DNA of 64,000 bases from Anthonomus grandis grandis (taxonomy: Eukaryota > Arthropoda > Insecta > Coleoptera > Curculionidae): the NCBI RefSeq assembly GCF_022605725.1, contig NC_065562.1:5270001-5334000 (forward strand), in the 5' to 3' direction. A program made the position numbers and the translations under genes. Shown in pieces: positions 21,593-31,303 of the stretch. Position 1 is the stretch's first letter. Each line of letters begins with the position of its first letter. The notes beneath the pieces were generated by a model. That model had not been told where the DNA came from, did no database searches, and saw only the letters and a list, made by a program, of their open reading frames with translations.

Positions 21593-24001
21593 GGGTAAGG
21601 TAAGGTAAGTCGGTGATATTTTTATTTAAACGTGAGCAATTTGTATTTCTAAAGATAATATAATTTGCTTGACCTTTCTATCCAAAAGTTCAATATTTTA
21701 CACAATTGTTCATTTACAAAAAATGCTAAAATAATGTCAATTTTGACAGAAAAACATATACTCAAAAAAATACCATCGGTTAGGTAATTTGGTTATAGGT
21801 AAGTTTATTTGGTGATAGTGGAGAGGTATTTTGGTGATATGGGGATTAGGACCAGTAAAAAATAAAATTATTGAAATCGTGTATGTATAATTCATAAGAA
21901 AACATTGAGTTATTAGTATATATAACAAACATTATTCTGAGTCAGTTGAACGATGCTCATCACAACTGTCTTAGAACCTCTGGAGCTTAGTACTCCTGAA
22001 GGCCCTGGTTGTGGCTGTGTTGGTATGTGAGGATCAGTTAACCATTTTGCACTGGAGTCTCTGGTTTTAACCCCCGGTTTTACTTTGCTCACTGCACTTG
22101 CAGAAGGTAGTAAAAATAAATTGTCAGTGCTGGATTTTTCCAAAGGAGGCTCAGAAGGAAGTATATCATCAAGTCTAGCGACTGTTTGATTTTCTCGAAG
22201 AGTCTCAGTTAGTTTTGATGGGGCTATAGCTTCGGGTGAGATAGCATCTTTATTCAAAGGACAGATTCCACTTTTTCGAAAGGCATGTTCAATATTAGTG
22301 GGGGTAAAACTTTTAATCATTGCTACAGAAAATATTTCGTTGAAGTTATAACGGCTAGGTTTTTCACCGTTTTCATTTTTCATGTAATCGTTTAAGCAGT
22401 TAGTCGAAGCGGATTTTAAGGGACGATAAACGCCCACATCAAGCGGCTGGAGCAGATGGTTTGTGTGTGCTGGAAAGGTGAAGAGATGAATATTATTTTG
22501 CTTTGCTAATTCTAAAACAGCCAATGACAAATGTGAAGCATGAGAGTCCATTAAGAGAATTATGGGTCTTTCTTTTGGTATGGAATTAATAAAAAACTGG
22601 AACCATTCCAAAAAAATATCAGAGTTTATCCAGCCTTTCGGTGACAGTTTTACTAATGAGTTAGGTATGGCTCCACGGGCTAAATCAGGGTTCCAACGCA
22701 CACCTTTGAAAATTACTAGGGGTGGTATAAAGGTGCCATTGTCACAAATGCAGCCGAGAACTGTAGTTGTTTCTCCCCTGTCTGCGTAACTCCTTTTGTA
22801 AACATAACACTTGCCTAGAGCCGTCACAACTTTGTTGGGTTTTACTACAAACGACAACCCCGTTTCTTCACAATTCCAAATTCTCCCTGGCGTATTTTTA
22901 ATGTCCAATTTTGTAGTAAGAGTGTCTAATTTTGTATAGAAATCAGCAAACATAGTGGGATTTGCCATGGAAGCTCGATATGCAGCTAAGTTTTCTGGCA
23001 CACGTAATGCTAGCCCATTTTTTTTTTTAAAGCCACCACTTGGTAGCCAGTTCATTATCCGCATTTAAAAAATTTTCACGACCAACCGATTTTGCAACCG
23101 AAAACGCTAGTTTTCTAATATTGTGGACAGTAAGATCAAATCCTAACTCTTGCATGACTATAATATAATTAAATATTCGGACTTCCAAGTCTGCCGGTAG
23201 AGCAAAGGGCCTTCCCAACTTTGATAAGTCGTGGATAACCGGATGACCTTCTGCATTTTCAGTTTTCGTTAAATATCTCTTTAAAGATGTCCAAACAATC
23301 TTCATGTCTTTCGATGCTTTGTATATGGACACACCTTCTTCACTGACCATTTGTGCTGCTCTTGCTTCTCATAATTTCTGTACTTTCCTTTGGGCATTTT
23401 ATCTGCCATCTTATGGTAGGTAATTTGGTGATAGGTAGATAGGTATGTTGGTGATACCCTGAAACAAACAACTAATTACATTTCGCAAAAATGCATTAAA
23501 TTTACTAACGTATAAAACCCTAAAATCCTTTAAAAATCCGCTAAGAAGTCGAATAACAATTTTATTTAAACGTCTCTATTGCAACCTCACAGTTTTGCAT
23601 GCAAAATGTCTAAGAAAATGGCTAACTTACTTAAGCCGTAACAGGAGCAAATGATGTTTTAAAGTCAATATGATTACAGTACATTAATGAGTAGCATATT
23701 TCTTATAGGATAATACATAAATTAACACTTATTCTTTAAAATTACAGCTAACACAAAAAAAATCAATTTATGTTACAAAAATTATTAAATTTAACAAGTT
23801 TATTTACCGGCAAGAACGGAAAGTTTTGCTAGACGTAAACAAATGAAACGAAGCGCAGTACAGACCGTGCGGTATGGAGGGGATATTTCACAGAGCTGTT
23901 CGACACGATTCGAGACCTCCCCGTGAATAGGTAAGTTAATGAACAATTGTTAGAAAACTATTACCAATTTACCTATACCACCAACATACCTTACCTTACC
24001 C
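21593..24001 (-). mobile_element. pogo-type DNA transposon, 2.4 kb
   Basis: Ends gggtaaggtaaggtaag and ccttaccttaccc, flanked by TA (21591-21592 and 24002-24003). Subterminal copies of the motif 'aatttggtgatag / gttggtgatacc' occur at 21780-21850 and 23410-23460, a likely transposase-binding repeat. It carries one transposase gene on the minus strand. Confidence 0.9.
21913..23350 (-). pseudogene. pogo/CENP-B-type DDE_1 transposase, one frameshift, first catalytic Asp changed to Glu
   Basis: The N-terminal part (23350-23030, MVSEEGVSIYKASKDMKIVW; GRPFALPADLEVRIFNYIIV) is the HTH_psq/CENP-B binding region. A +/-1 shift near 23040 separates it from the DDE_1 domain (23064-21913). Catalytic motifs: NCEETGLSF (families normally have DETG), LLMDSHASHL and HLLQPLDVGVYRPLK. 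Further features are GWINSDIFLEWFQFFI and SGICPLNKDA. An upstream MADKMPKGKY start lies near 23410. Apart from the frameshift it is nearly complete; the Asp-to-Glu change would be expected to weaken or kill activity. Confidence 0.88.
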
Positions 24002-24003
24002 TA

Positions 24004-24829
24004 CGTGTTTTCCGTCACGTAAGTACGTGAAACCTTTTGGGTCTCTTATTGGCTGATAGCAATCACGTGGTCCCAATGGATCCGTAATTACGTATCAATC
24101 TGGATTCAGGCTCACGGTTTAACCACAAAATCCACTTCAGAGGTTCCCAATAACGCAATTCTGAATCACATTGACGACGCTGCTTTTTTTAGAGATACCG
24201 ACTTTTTTGTATTCCAGATTGAGCGTACTGAATGGAGAAAGATTTTACTACATTTCTGAAGCCTTACAAAGTTTAACAAGAAGGAAAAATACAAAGTCAA
24301 CGTCATTACACATCACATCAGTCATTACACGCTACATTTATGAGACAAACGAGGTTATTGCGATAAAATTTTGAAATTTTAAGATATTGTAAACATGACT
24401 GACCAATTGTTGTAATTATTGCAATTAAGTATTGGACAAAATTATAGCAACAAAGATATTTTCATTTTTTATTCCCATTATACACAACCTACCATTATTA
24501 AATCAAAATTAAATGATAAATCTTAAATATAATCTATAATTAAATGGAAAAAAAGTATTAATTTTTTATTACACAACAGATATTTTTAGTTCTAAAAACT
24601 AAAAAATTAAAAGGTAATTATCAAAAAAAAAATATATATATATAAACACTTTTTTATATAAGGACTAATAATGATTGGCGACTGCGAGAGCCAGGGCAAA
24701 ACGTTAATGTTATTTTTTTGCAACTTTTTTTTTACTTCAAAGAATGTCTTGGGTTATTAACGTGCTGAAATATGAATATTATAGGCATAAATTCCTCACA
24801 ATAGGGATAAAACCAAATCTATTATTTTG
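24004..24829. other. Intron 3, no gene seen
   Basis: AT-rich with a short (AT)n run near 24630-24645. No domain was found in the small open frames. Confidence 0.45.
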
Positions 24830-25330
24830 GAATACTAGTACAGTTAGTTTTTTTTTTGGCGAAAATAGGCGATTTCTTGATACTTTGCCAAAAGTTCCCT
24901 GGTGCTTTTTTGAAAAACTCAAAACTTTTTGGAAATTTTTTTTAATCGATTTTTTGCAAAAACGATGGGTTTTAGGAAAAAGTGTCCGAAACAAAAAATG
25001 TTTATGATTAAATTGCCTGGAATATTTATTCCAGGATCTTTTCTGTAAAATCAAATGCGCAGAAGATAGAAGGCGCTAAAGTCACCTAAAATTACTTTTT
25101 CCAAAATTTCGTCCTAAAATAATTTTTTTTGCTGTTTTAAATATTTTCAATTTGTAGAACTCGAAAAAATATACAAAAATGATGTATGCAGTTTTTTTTT
25201 CAATATTTCGTTATGGAGATACAGCGCTTTATTTTCTAAAAATCACATTATATCAATTTGAATGTGATTTTTGGAAAATATATTTTTTACGAAACTACCC
25301 AATTTTAAAAAGTTTTGAATATAATTATCT
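24830..25330. repeat. Left arm of a diverged long inverted repeat
   Basis: Blocks gcgaaaataggcgattt, gcgcagaagatagaaggcgc and ggagatacagcgctttattt recur as complements, in reversed order, in 28760-28538 and 27600-27490. The right arm is split by the copia fragment. This is probably the two ends of an unidentified element, or two inverted copies of one repeat. Confidence 0.6.
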
Positions 25331-25805
25331 ACAATTACTACCCGTGTTTGTTGCTGTACATCAATAATTGCACATCAAACGAATGATTAATAGCGATTAG
25401 TTCTTGTTTAGATTATTTCCCAGATAATAAAAAAATAATAAAATAAGTTGTATAACTTGGCCTGTATATCTCTCTCTATTTTAAATGGAAAAAGAAAATC
25501 ATTCACACTACAATAAAACATCAAAGTATACTTTCAGATGGACACGTATGGTATGGGCGCCTATCATACGCGTGACGTCAAGTATATAATTCAAATGTAA
25601 ATTTTCACATGGACGCGTAGAGCGTATGGCTGTGAGGGTGCCTCCTGCGTAGGAACGCGAGGCTCCAATTGCTCGGATCTAATCAGTTGCTTTCAGATGG
25701 TACGACGCGTTTTACTGGCGTTTATCTTTAATTGAGTGTTGATCGTTGCCGATATATACCAACAAATATTCCGTTTGTTATTTTTAATAAGAAAACTAAC
25801 AGAAA

Positions 25806-26268
25806 ATGGCTGATAATCATAATAATATTGATACTGAACTTTTATAATTTTATAAAATATTGTTATTAACATAGCTTTTGGTATTTAAATAATTAAATGT
25901 ATTTTACTATCTTGCCAAGAAACCTCTCCATCACGTATGAAATAATTAGCAAACACGTCTCTTACTGTATTACTGGAGTCTTTGTTACGGTCACTAAAAA
26001 AATTTAACGATAACCAAAAACTGGAGTTTTGAATAGGAGTTCTAAATCTAATAAAAACAATTACAAAATTCTTTGCCATCGATACCACAATGGGAATATA
26101 CATATAATTAACAACTACGGCAATTGGCCACAGGCTTCAGAATCGACAACAATATCAACATCAGCGGTTTCACCCTCATCTGGAAGTTATACATCGATTC
26201 CTTTACGTTCTTCTGCGCCTTCCAATGAAAATACTATTCCTAGTGATAATGAGAATGAATATAGATAG
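25806..26268 (+). pseudogene. Remnant of the second Harbinger ORF (Myb-like accessory protein)
   Basis: A start-like segment MADNHNNIDTELL-stop at 25806 is followed after a gap by a Ser/Thr-rich tail (WPQASESTTISTSAVSPSSG... ending DNENEYR at 26268). This fits the acidic, Ser-rich C-terminus of the Harbinger-associated Myb protein encoded opposite the transposase. The Myb domain itself is missing. The identification rests on context. Confidence 0.4.
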
Positions 26269-26781
26269 TAGACGGCATCTATAGTTTTCTATTTCCCTCC
26301 TAAAATTTTGTTAATTACTTGTAATAATACAACAAATACAAATATATTTATGTACCTACGCAAAATCCCTATGCTTTTCTTATTTTGTTCGGCATTACTT
26401 TATCATACTATTTATCATACTTTTGCGAATGATATGATACTAATTATTATAGAAAAAATAAATGTATAGTAAATTTTTACTTGCCTTAGAGTCACACATA
26501 ACCGTTCCCATCGAAATTGACAGTAGGATCACATTTGGATGCTTCAAATTGTTTCCTATTTTATTATGTAATTCATCAAACGTTGTTGACATACGAAAAT
26601 AATTAAAGAACTTTTTTGGGTGTTCATGTAATTCCGAATACATTGTAACGAATGCACCTTTAAGTAATCGCTTTTTAACAATGGGGTGCACCCATATATT
26701 TTTCTTTTGTTTACCCTTTTTTAAAAAGTAATAATATGCAGTAATGGCAATAACGCCAGATGTTTCCTCTTGCATGTTCAT
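25885..26781 (-). pseudogene. PIF/Harbinger transposase, N- and C-terminal pieces only
   Basis: N-terminal piece (26781-26480): KKNIWVHPIVKKRLLKGAFV, then ELHEHPKKFFNYFRMSTTFD, the HARBI1-type N-terminus. C-terminal piece (about 26000-25890): SNTVRDVFANYFIRDGEVSW, matching the conserved 'RD.F..YF...G.V.WQ' end. The DDE catalytic core between them is deleted. Confidence 0.75.
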
Positions 26782-26862
26782 TTTTCTATTGCCGTCAACT
26801 GTAGTCTGTACGCCCCATGTGAAAGTAAAAACGACGCGTCGTAATACGCGTCCATCTGAAAG

Positions 26863-27489
26863 GGCACAAATAGTTATTTATGTCACAAGTGTTTAAAATG
26901 ATCTTTTTTTTATGAATGGGAAATTTGTCAATTGACAATTCACATGAATAAAAAAGGGAATTTTACACATGTGTCTTTTACAATTTCTTCTGCTACCGAA
27001 GAAAACATGAAAAAAAATCAAAAATACCAAATTACTTTACGCACTAGCGTGTAAAAAAAAACTTTTAATATTTTTTTGACAAGTTATAAATTAAATGTGA
27101 AATAAACTTTAAATTACTTTTTACGCGCTATACTTCGTAAGAAGATCTTTTTAGGCACTAGTGCGTAAAAAGTCTATATAAACCCAAACCAATATGTAAA
27201 TATAATAACAATATATAAACCCAGCCCAACCCAACCCTGGGTGTTTTGTGACTTATGATTAAGTTTTGGTGATTATGATGCCCTCTATCGTGTGTGTTAT
27301 TGCATCTACATCGACTTACACGAGTAGTAATTATAGACAATTATATTCTAAACTTTTTTGTCTTTTTCTTCAAATTGAATAGTTTTCGTAAGAAATAGAA
27401 TCCAAGAAATGTTTGAGTAAACCAAAAATAATCCAAAGAGGGGGGGAATGACACAATTATTTCGTCAACTACATGCTCCGGGAAATAGA
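26863..27489. other. Intron 3, repeat relics
   Basis: Contains an inverted pair ttacgcactagcg (about 27035) and cactagtgcgtaaa (about 27156). A CCCAACCCAACCC run lies near 27220, similar to that at 160-182. No gene. Confidence 0.4.
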
Positions 27490-27639
27490 ACAACCCTAGA
27501 AAATTATTACTTGCCATTGATATTGATATAATGCGATTTTTTGAAAATAAACGCGCTGTATCTCGATAACGAGATTTTTAAAATTTGAAGTTTTTTTTGA
27601 GTTCCATACGTTAAAAATGTTTGAAACAGTAAAAAAAAT

Positions 27640-28180
27640 ATTTCTTTACAAAGTCCGAGGTTATATCTACACCCGAATTTTCAAGGGCCATAACCATAGG
27701 CTCGTACTCTTCAGTCAGTCCCTGCGACATTATAACTCCTAAGAATTCATCATCCAATGGTTTCCCAATGGAGATCAGTTGCTGGGAAAGAGCCATTACT
27801 TCATTTACGTAGCTCTCCATGGTGCTAAAGTTTTCTAGCCTTATGGAGCATAAACTTCGGAGCAGTCTAAGTCTTCGATGCAACCCTTTGTCTTCAAACG
27901 CCTTTTTAAGGGCACTCCATGCATCCTTAGCGTTTTTGGCTTGCATCACGTGCGGAAACGTCGACTTATCCAGAGAAAGAATTATTTTTGACAAGGCTTT
28001 CTCCTCACGTCGCGCTTTAGCCGCACTATCAGCATCCGCAGCCCATTCTCCAGTAACACAGTTCCAAAGTCCGTCTAACTTTAATAACGCACTCATTTGG
28101 AAGTTCCACACCGAATAATTTTCACGCCCTTTCAGTTTATCAACTGCCGAACCGATTATTGTACTTTCGTTACTCGCCAT
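27640..28180 (-). pseudogene. Ty1/copia gag, N-terminal part (truncated)
   Basis: Starts at ATG 28180 (MASNESTIIGSAVDKLKGRE) and reads the copia gag/UBN2 domain: NYSVWNFQMSALLKLDGLW, ALSKIILSLDKSTFPHVMQA, AKDAWSALKKAFEDKGLHRR, and ESYVNEVMALSQQL. It stays open for about 180 codons and then ends at a junction near 27640. Zinc knuckle, protease, integrase and RT are absent. Gag would form the cytoplasmic particle shell. Confidence 0.9.
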
Positions 28181-28249
28181 TATATTTTTTAACGACGCAA
28201 CGGCACGACTAAACAAACATAAAAATAAACCAAATCAAGTGTTTTGCGC

Positions 28250-28265
28250 TCCTGGGCCCATAACC
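28250..28265 (-). promoter_or_regulatory. copia-type primer-binding site
   Basis: The minus strand directly 3' of the LTR reads GGTTATGGGCCCAGG, the internal initiator tRNA-Met fragment complement used by copia elements. Confidence 0.8.
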
Positions 28266-28537
28266 TGTTGGAATATACAGGATTCAGGACGCAATGAACA
28301 CCAAAATTAATTTATTTAAGCTATTTATTTAAAGAACGAAATTAATCGATAAAATGTAATGATTATAAAACGGGCTCCGCGAGACAACTACTTTTAACTT
28401 TATTTTTTAAAGGCGATGCTTACAGAAACAGAAACACAAACTGCCTAATAAACATTTTTTAAAAAGGCCACTTGCCAGGAAATCGAATACAAGCTCAGCA
28501 GATTTATTAATAGTGATGTAAGCTCTTGAGCCCAACA
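28266..28537 (-). repeat. copia 5' LTR, 272 bp
   Basis: On the minus strand it starts TGTTGGGCTCAAG and ends TATTCCAACA (TG..CA with TGTTG/CAACA short inverted ends), immediately followed by the primer-binding site and gag start. A TTTTATAATC TATA-like box is inside. The 3' LTR is absent. Confidence 0.82.
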
Positions 28538-28898
28538 AAAAAACTATAAACTAATATATCGACCTTTTTATATTGGAATAACAAGAACTTTGGCGCCCTG
28601 TATCTTCTGCGCAAGTGATTCTATAGAAAAGTTTTCCAAAAAAGTGCGGGGATAGGTATCGCTACTTTTTGTTTTTGAGCTTTTGATAAGGAACACTAAG
28701 ATTTCGCCTATTTTTGCCGACAGATTAACCGTACTATACACTTCAGACAATAACAATTTTTACTGTGTTTGATTATAGAAATTAACACACTTTTTAACCT
28801 TACTATATTTAATAATCTAAAGGGAACTACACAAAGTTTCGGTCTCAAACGTATTTATTAATTAATCCTAATTAATTAAAATTAATTCATTCTAACAA

Positions 28899-28943
28899 TA
28901 GACTACACGTGTTTCGCTCATATTAAGAGCATCATCAGACCTA
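28899..28943 (-). ncRNA. Hammerhead ribozyme-like motif, copy C
   Basis: Minus strand: stem I TAGGT/GTCTA, core CTGATGA, U, stem II GCTC..GAGC with loop TTAATAT, core GAA, stem III ACAC/GTGT, A17. Relative to copies A and B the stems differ in sequence but keep pairing (with G-U pairs), while the core is unchanged. Confidence 0.72.
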
Positions 28944-29253
28944 AAAATTTAAAACAAAGAAACTAAATACAATAACAACGTTAAAGTTACAGAAAATTGG
29001 TACCTTAAAAATCAACTACAAACAGTACATACTTTACGGTCACATTATACGCACACACTAAATAAAATAAATTTATAGGAATGTGATACGCCACAAGTTT
29101 GTAAAAAACTAAATTAAAATTGATAAACTACAAAAATATAAAATTATTGTCCTAAGCTAACCTACTGCTAGTTTCAAAAAACACGTCAGTTAAGCAATGT
29201 AAACTACTACGCTACCAGGTCCTTAGAGATATTTCTAGTAGAAGTGGAGTATG

Positions 29254-29490
29254 TCAGGCAATATTGTTAAAAAGGAGTCCGGGTTCAAAATTAAAAACGT
29301 CGTTAACACAGTCTAGGATTGGGCTTTTCTTGACTCTGGTGCATTCTAATTTTTCTAGAAGATCCAGTTTTCTGCTTTTATAACATTCATGCATGACTGA
29401 TATATGATCAGGAACAGTAAAATTGTGGCCCGAGAACAATAAATGCGTAGCAAAGGCCGACTTGATTGAATCTAGGTCTCTTTGAGAAAT
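29254..29490 (-). pseudogene. Penelope-like protein C-terminal fragment
   Basis: Reads FATHLLFSGHNFTVPDHISV, HECYKSRKLDLLEKLECTRV and NDVFNFEPGLLFNNIA-stop. This resembles the segment after the GIY-YIG endonuclease in Penelope-like elements ('HLL..NH', 'LD.LE', final 'N'-rich turn). RT and the GIY-YIG core are missing. An upstream frame change occurs near 29500. Moderately confident, by pattern only. Confidence 0.6.
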
Positions 29491-29534
29491 TGGACTTCGA
29501 TTGTTCGTTGTCGATGTATTCGAGGGGAACACAA

Positions 29535-29885
29535 CTTTGCTGAAACATCAAGCTAATATGTGCAACTTTTTGCTTTTTAAGTGACTCCACAAAAAGAAAT
29601 CCAAAGGTGATAAATCTGACGATATTCAATGGCACCAATTCATCGATCTGGAAACGTCTGATCTAAATATTGTCGAGCACGTAAGGCCTAATGTGGTGGG
29701 GCACCATCCTGTTGGAACATCAACCTATTCGCACTCGAGTACTTCTATGAGAATTTCCACTTCCATGAGTGTTTATTGGAAAAAATGCAAAAATTGCAAT
29801 AAACATACAATTGAAAACGGATTTCGAACTATACATGTTTAACTTTTAAGTTTAAGGATGACACCTAACTGCCGGATACCCTGTA
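29535..29885 (-). pseudogene. Mariner-type (DUF4817) transposase and 3' end fragment
   Basis: The minus frames contain FQQDGAPPH, ARQYLDQTFPDR and SDLSPLDFFLWSHLKSK with a stop and frameshifts, in the order of the intact family. The fragment runs to a terminal 'ggataccctgtat' near 29885. The N-terminal part is missing. Confidence 0.75.
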
Positions 29886-30077
29886 TTTTTGTATTATTTT
29901 AATTATGCATGGTTTCCCAAAACAACTTTTTGTTAGAAGTTATTACCTAACCCCTTCGTAACGGGGACAACTCATTTTAAATTTGTGACTTTTCGAATGA
30001 TATATTTTTTTTCTAATGAAAGACTTTAATGGATGACTGCGTTTGCATTACTGTTTTTATTCTGTCATAAATGAAAC

Positions 30078-30263
30078 TTAAGTTAGGTAACGAATAATTA
30101 TTCCTTTGGAGCCTTCCACAAGATTCATTGCTCTCATAAGTGAGTTATATAAGAACCAGTTGTTATTTTGCGTAGTACAATTGCCAGACCAGAAAACAAA
30201 TTTGGAAATATATTTTTCCTTTTCAATTATTTTTAACAAAGCATCGGCTTCACCTTTTTTCAA
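30078..30263 (-). pseudogene. Fragment of an unclassified transposon-like protein
   Basis: Reads KYISKFVFWSGNCTTQNNNW followed by FLYNSLMRAMN. The pattern 'W.DNC..QN.NW.LY' recurs in uncharacterised insect transposon-like ORFs; here Asp is replaced by Gly (SGNC). Only 60 codons remain; function unknown. Confidence 0.4.
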
Positions 30264-30839
30264 AGCTTTATGTATATGGAATAACTTTTATTTGACACCT
30301 ATTTATTTAAGGTGGCCAACACTTGTGCTTTAATAATAATTGGTATAAGTCCATTGAATAATACTAGAAGATAATAATTCTATAAAAAGGCCTGAACAGT
30401 TGACGTGTAACTTGATCATATTTAAGCCAAATGTCCTATTAGGGCATCAGATCTAAAATTAAAGGGAAAAACCACAAACGTAAACATATTTAAGTAAAGT
30501 AAGTAGTCTAGAACCAAAGAAAATAATAGTAAACTATAGAAAATCCATCCCGTGTAAATTTTTTGACCACCTAAAAAGATCCCCGTTTTTCGAGCGAGGA
30601 TTCATCGGTGAAATTACGTGTTGAAATCTGGCCGATCGCTTGGCTGTGTTGCAAAATCTAATTTGGCGGCTGCGACTCGGCTGATCAACACAATATTATT
30701 TTTGTTATTCGCTCTTGTGACGGACGTATCGATAGAGGTTATCAACACCGGCAAAGCTCTCCGTCGATTTTTGACAAAACTTATTAACAAATAATTCTGT
30801 TATTTTTTTTAAATTTTGCCAGTGGTTCTGTAATACATA
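30264..30839. other. Sequence upstream of the THAP exon
   Basis: No gene seen. The 30560-30780 stretch is GC-richer and may hold a promoter for the THAP exon, but no TATA or initiator could be assigned. Confidence 0.35.
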
Positions 30840-30960
30840 ATGTCGGGCAATGTATGCCAATATTACTGTAGGCGAACTAGAAGAGAGAATCCTACGTTAA
30901 AGATGTTTAAATTTCCTTATAAAAATCCAAGTATTTGCGAACGTTGGATTTTAAATTGCA
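30840..30960 (+). CDS. THAP-type zinc finger, first exon (orphan)
   Basis: The ATG at 30840 opens MSGNVCQYYCRRTRRENPTL and KMFKFPYKNPSICERWILNC, then donor gtaagt at 30961. The C-x(3)-C pair, the 'FKFP' block and the following Trp match the N-terminal half of a THAP (C2CH) DNA-binding domain. The second Cys/His pair and AVPTIF must be in another exon, which I could not find downstream. It could be the first exon of a P-element-like transposase or a nested THAP gene. Start chosen as the only ATG before the first Cys. Confidence 0.6.
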
Positions 30961-31018
30961 GTAAGTCCTAGAGCTCTATAAACATACTCAACCTTAACAG
31001 TGCCTTAGTAAGTAAGTA

Positions 31019-31303
31019 CAGGGTGTTCCATTTAAGAGGAAAAACGGCATATTTTTTCACTTTCCCGGTATATTTAAAAAAATTGAAGATAGCCAATCGA
31101 CGTATTTTAACTCGGAGAATTTGAAAATCGTAATAAGAAAACAATTCCATAAAAAACAAAAAAGACTGACGACATTGTTTTCTTGTGGATTTTCAAATAC
31201 GATTTTCAAATTCTCCGAGTTCGTCGATTGGCTATCTTCAATTTTGTAAATATAGGGAAAAAGTAAAAAATATGCCGTTTTTCCTCTTCAATGGAACACC
31301 TTG
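31019..31303. mobile_element. Foldback MITE, 285 bp
   Basis: Nearly the entire element is an inverted repeat: left cagggtgttccatttaagag.. and right ..ctcttcaatggaacaccttg. The inner arms (cgattggctatcttcaatttt and its complement) extend pairing to more than 100 bp per side. TA flanks at 31017-31018 and 31304-31305. No ORF. Confidence 0.9.

Larger units (their letters stand above)
25531..26862 (-). mobile_element. PIF/Harbinger element, internally deleted
   Basis: Termini ctttcagatggac and gtccatctgaaag, with several CpG-rich 'acgcgt' repeats near both ends. It encodes pieces of the two usual Harbinger proteins on opposite strands. A clear 3-bp duplication was not identified, so exact ends are uncertain. 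Confidence 0.75.
27490..28760. repeat. Right arm of the long inverted repeat, split by a copia fragment
   Basis: 27490-27600 and 28538-28760 match, as complements, the arm at 24830-25330 (see that entry). The copia fragment 27640-28537 lies between the two halves, so it inserted after the repeat formed. Confidence 0.6.
28822..29530 (-). mobile_element. Penelope-like retroelement, 5'-truncated 3' end
   Basis: Minus strand order: ORF C-terminus (29490-29254), 3' UTR, hammerhead motif (28943-28899), terminal segment ending near 28822 (actacacaaagtttcggtct, parallel to copies A and B). It abuts a mariner-type fragment at 29530. The linkage of the ORF and the hammerhead identifies the other hammerhead fragments as Penelope-type. 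Confidence 0.75.

Noticed and set aside
24744..25054. Overlapping frames on both strands, Phe/Lys rich
   Set aside because: Composition reflects AT-rich inverted-repeat sequence; no motif on either strand.
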